A stretch of 7,191 bases of DNA from assembly GCA_903832475.1 (NCBI GenBank), contig CAILBQ010000446.1, positions 1-7,191 on the forward strand. Direction: 5' to 3'. The stretch comes from an uncultured Acidobacteriota bacterium (GTDB lineage: Bacteria; Acidobacteriota; Terriglobia; Terriglobales; Acidobacteriaceae). The notes under the pieces are model-generated. The model ran no database searches and had not been told where the DNA came from. It saw only the letters and a list, made by a program, of their open reading frames with translations. A program made the translations under genes and the position numbers. Below are positions 6,113-7,191 of the stretch, one piece after another. Position 1 is the stretch's first letter, and the number at the start of each line of letters is the position of its first letter.

Positions 6113-6470
6113 TAGTACGAATAACTAAAGGTCGATTTAGTAACAGGGTAGTAAACATCGTTTCAGTCTGTATGGCAATACTTATGGCAATGCCGCTCTG
6201 GGCGTGCCTTGTCCGCTCACTCCCGCACCGCGCCCTAGCACTAACGCCCCCCATTAGCCGAGAGGCGGTCCATTCTGAGCGCTGCCCCCTGCATCGAACG
6301 TCCGGGTGTGCGAAGGCAGTTGGGGTATGCCGTTAAACCACTGTATTCAACGCAGCGGGATTTGCATGTAAAAGCGAGACCAAACGTATCAAAGTGACCA
6401 TACCTCGCAGAACGTAGCATCCTACGCTTCTCATTGCTTCCAAAGTAAGTAGAGGCTAGAGAGGTCAGCA
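6113..6470. other. Non-coding, less GC-rich stretch after the tRNA
   Basis: No convincing gene is seen on either strand. Base use drops to roughly half G+C by eye, against the GC-rich DNA to the left. It holds a 9-base tandem repeat, TATGGCAAT at 6171-6179 and 6183-6191, and the first copy of the 40-bp repeat (6292-6331). The last 100 bases should contain the promoter and leader of the small gene at 6471; a loose match is TTGCAT at 6362 with TATCAA at 6387. No duplicate of the tRNA 3' end, as would mark an att site, is present in the window. Confidence 0.5.
6292..6331 (+). repeat. 40-bp direct repeat, copy A
   Basis: Runs from CATCGAACGTCCGGG to GGCAGTTGGGGTATGCC and matches copy B (6688-6727) at 34 of 40 positions with no gaps. 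The last 16 bases, from GCAGTT to TATGCC, are identical. The copies are 396 bases apart in the same orientation and bracket the small gene at 6471-6668. In this copy GGCA and TGCC can form only a 4-bp stem. Confidence 0.7.
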
Positions 6471-6668
6471 ATGACCGCAAGTCCCCGCACGTTTCCTCAT
6501 CGACCAAACATGGATGGAACCTTTGATGCGATTTGTCCAGACTGCTTGAAAACCATAGCGACAGAAGACACCGAAGCCCTGCTCGGGCCATCGGAACAAA
6601 ACCACGCTTGCAACGCGATTGAAGTTGAAAGCCTCTGGAGAGGCAAACCGTTCTACATTCGTCAGTAG
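6471..6668 (+). CDS. Small CxxC...HxC protein, putative zinc-binding, acidobacterial type
   Basis: A 65-residue protein with FPHRPNMDGTFDAICPDC near the start. C22-x2-C25 and H45-x-C47 are spaced like a single zinc site of a treble-clef or zinc-ribbon fold. It has no signal peptide or membrane segment, so it should be cytoplasmic. The ribosome site is good: AGAGAGG ends at 6464 and leaves six bases before ATG 6471. The pattern P-H-x-P-N-x-D-G-T-F-D-x-I-C-x-x-C followed by an acidic helix and H-x-C matches short hypothetical proteins I recall as numerous in Acidobacteriota; this is from memory, without a database check. Function is unknown; nucleic-acid binding or a redox/zinc switch would both suit. 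The stop is 19 bases before repeat copy B. Confidence 0.7.
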   Translation: MTASPRTFPHRPNMDGTFDAICPDCLKTIATEDTEALLGPSEQNHACNAIEVESLWRGKPFYIRQ

Positions 6669-6687
6669 CAAGGCTGCACGAGAACAC

Positions 6688-6727
6688 CATCGAATGTCCG
6701 GGCCTGTAAATGCAGTTGGGGTATGCC
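6688..6727 (+). repeat. 40-bp direct repeat, copy B
   Basis: Second copy of the repeat at 6292-6331, differing at six positions. Unlike copy A, its end merges into further inverted repeats (6716-6760). It lies between the 3' ends of the two convergent small genes. Confidence 0.7.
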
Positions 6728-6760
6728 CCAATATCGCAGCGATGAACCGCATTATTGGGG
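6716..6760. terminator. Overlapping alternative hairpins between convergent genes, possible two-way terminator
   Basis: TTGGGG (6716-6721), loop TATG, CCCCAA (6726-6731) forms a perfect 6-bp hairpin. The same CCCC strand extended, CCCCAATA (6726-6733), also pairs perfectly over 8 bp with TATTGGGG (6753-6760) across a 19-base loop, which itself contains the small palindrome ATCGC-A-GCGAT (6733-6743). The two structures exclude each other. The position between two gene ends suits a terminator for both strands, but no T tract follows on either side, so intrinsic termination would be weak. It could instead be a protein-binding or recombination site. Confidence 0.4.
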
Positions 6761-6781
6761 TAGACCCTTGTAGTCCTCAAA

Positions 6782-6994
6782 TCAGTCCATTGTGACTAGC
6801 GAAGGAGAAGCAGCGGACGCCTGCTGAGGTCGATGCTCCAAAGCGCGAGTTGATTTGTGGGGAATGTTGCGAATTTTCTGACCGCAGTGGAAGTGTTCAT
6901 CTTCTCCATAATCGTTGGTGACAAGTCCGAGTTCATCACGGCGAACATCGCGGCTGCAAACTGGACAGAACAAAAAGCCGAACTCAGAAAGCAT
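6782..6994 (-). CDS. Small CxxC...HxHC protein, putative zinc ribbon
   Basis: A 70-residue protein. FCPVCSRDVRRDEL carries C10-x2-C13, and DEHFHCGQK carries H34, H36 and C37, enough ligands for one zinc site. The middle is charged and protein-like (DELGLVTNDYGEDE); the C-terminal 20 residues are Ser/Ala-rich and look disordered. On the minus strand GGAG lies five bases before ATG 6994, which supports translation. No signal peptide or membrane segment is present. It converges on the other small Cys-rich gene with 113 bases between them. The spacing and sequence differ from that gene, so I do not call them paralogues. I recognise no named family. It could still be a chance frame, as DNA in this stretch is otherwise poor in genes. 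Confidence 0.5.
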   Translation of the reverse strand: MLSEFGFLFCPVCSRDVRRDELGLVTNDYGEDEHFHCGQKIRNIPHKSTRALEHRPQQASAASPSLVTMD

Positions 6995-7191
6995 GGTAGC
7001 TCCAATGCTGAGGTTGTCAGCGCAGCAGAGATTAGCATTTTCAGAAGCGTGCCAACCGCGAATCGATGGCGAGTTTGATTCCTATCGACCTTGTTTTCCT
7101 CAGATGGGCAGGTCCACCCTCATATTGTCAAAGCGCAATCTAGCTATGATCGAAATAGCCATCAAGATTTGAGAACCAAATTCCGTCATGC
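6995..7191. other. Right edge, upstream of the minus-strand zinc-ribbon gene
   Basis: No complete gene is supported. Besides the possible remnant at 7040-7110, the minus strand has a 29-codon frame, ATG 7189 to stop at 7100-7102 (MTEFGSQILMAISII...), whose upstream signals fall beyond the window, so it cannot be judged. The promoter of the minus gene at 6994 should lie here, but no clear -35/-10 pair is seen. Confidence 0.3.
7040..7110 (+). pseudogene. Possible decayed relative of the small CxxC protein
   Basis: One plus frame reads DGEFDSYRPCF at 7060-7092, close to DGTFDAICPDC in the small gene at 6471. Just upstream, a different plus frame reads VPTANR, which would fit the family's PN-x-DG run if one base had been lost near 7060. 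The first expected Cys is Arg and no H-x-C follows. Together this suggests a frameshifted remnant, but the match is short and may be chance. Confidence 0.25.

Noticed and set aside
6069..6254. Minus-strand ORF ending in MVGDAGFEPATSTV
   Set aside because: This end is the well-known false translation of the antisense strand of a tRNA; it overlaps the tRNA-Val gene.
5902..6336. 144-residue plus-strand ORF running through the tRNA
   Set aside because: It crosses a perfect tRNA gene and has no family features.
6239..6337. Integron attC-like site (TAACG ... CGTTAAAC) around repeat A
   Set aside because: The outer ends pair and GTTAAAC fits the core pattern, but the upstream box does not fit RYYYAAC, the inner boxes do not pair, and copy B lacks both ends.
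6241..6780. 179-residue Cys-rich minus-strand ORF containing AYPNC twice
   Set aside because: It covers the plus-strand small gene, and the repeated peptide is simply the 40-bp DNA repeat translated twice. No ribosome site or coherent domain.
1..7191. CRISPR array, transposase, phage or toxin-antitoxin genes
   Set aside because: No regularly spaced repeats and no recognisable protein of these kinds on either strand.

Overview
The window is GC-rich, densely coding bacterial DNA for about the first 6 kb and looser, visibly less GC-rich DNA for the last 1.1 kb. Gene content and style suggest a member of Acidobacteriota (Terriglobia): a secreted GH27 glycosidase, a short proline dehydrogenase, an ECF sigma factor / zinc-finger anti-sigma / DUF3106 cluster, and a tiny CxxC...HxC protein of a type I remember from acidobacterial genomes. 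This placement is inference; there is no rRNA or marker gene to settle it.

Layout. Positions 1-240 hold a possible 3' end of an unrecognised gene that runs into a short repetitive stretch. A secreted GH27 glycoside hydrolase follows (241-1650, +). Converging on it is a small exported thioredoxin-fold protein (1710-2252, -). A proline dehydrogenase (2435-3361, +) ends 9 bases from the end of a minus-strand cluster. Read in its own direction, that cluster is ECF sigma factor (4783-5508, start uncertain), membrane anti-sigma factor (4208-4735) and exported DUF3106 protein (3371-4180). About 530 bases upstream of the sigma factor, on the other strand, is a complete tRNA-Val(CAC) gene with an encoded CCA (6038-6112).

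Right of the tRNA the style changes: long non-coding stretches, a diverged 40-bp direct repeat (6292-6331 and 6688-6727), a set of mutually exclusive hairpins, and two convergent small genes (6471-6668 +, 6782-6994 -), each with a CxxC plus a His/Cys pair. A decayed relative of the first small gene may lie near the right edge. This looks like accessory DNA beside a tRNA, but no integrase or att duplication is visible.

How the genes work together. The sigma/anti-sigma/DUF3106 set is the clearest unit: a membrane anti-sigma with an extracytoplasmic tail would hold the sigma factor, and the exported repeat-rich protein could be its sensor partner or output. GH27 and proline dehydrogenase are independent catabolic functions (plant-polymer side chains; proline to P5C). 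The two points most worth a second look are a Glu in place of the usual Asp in the GH27 active site, which bears on substrate choice, and an exact 18-residue periodicity in the DUF3106 protein.
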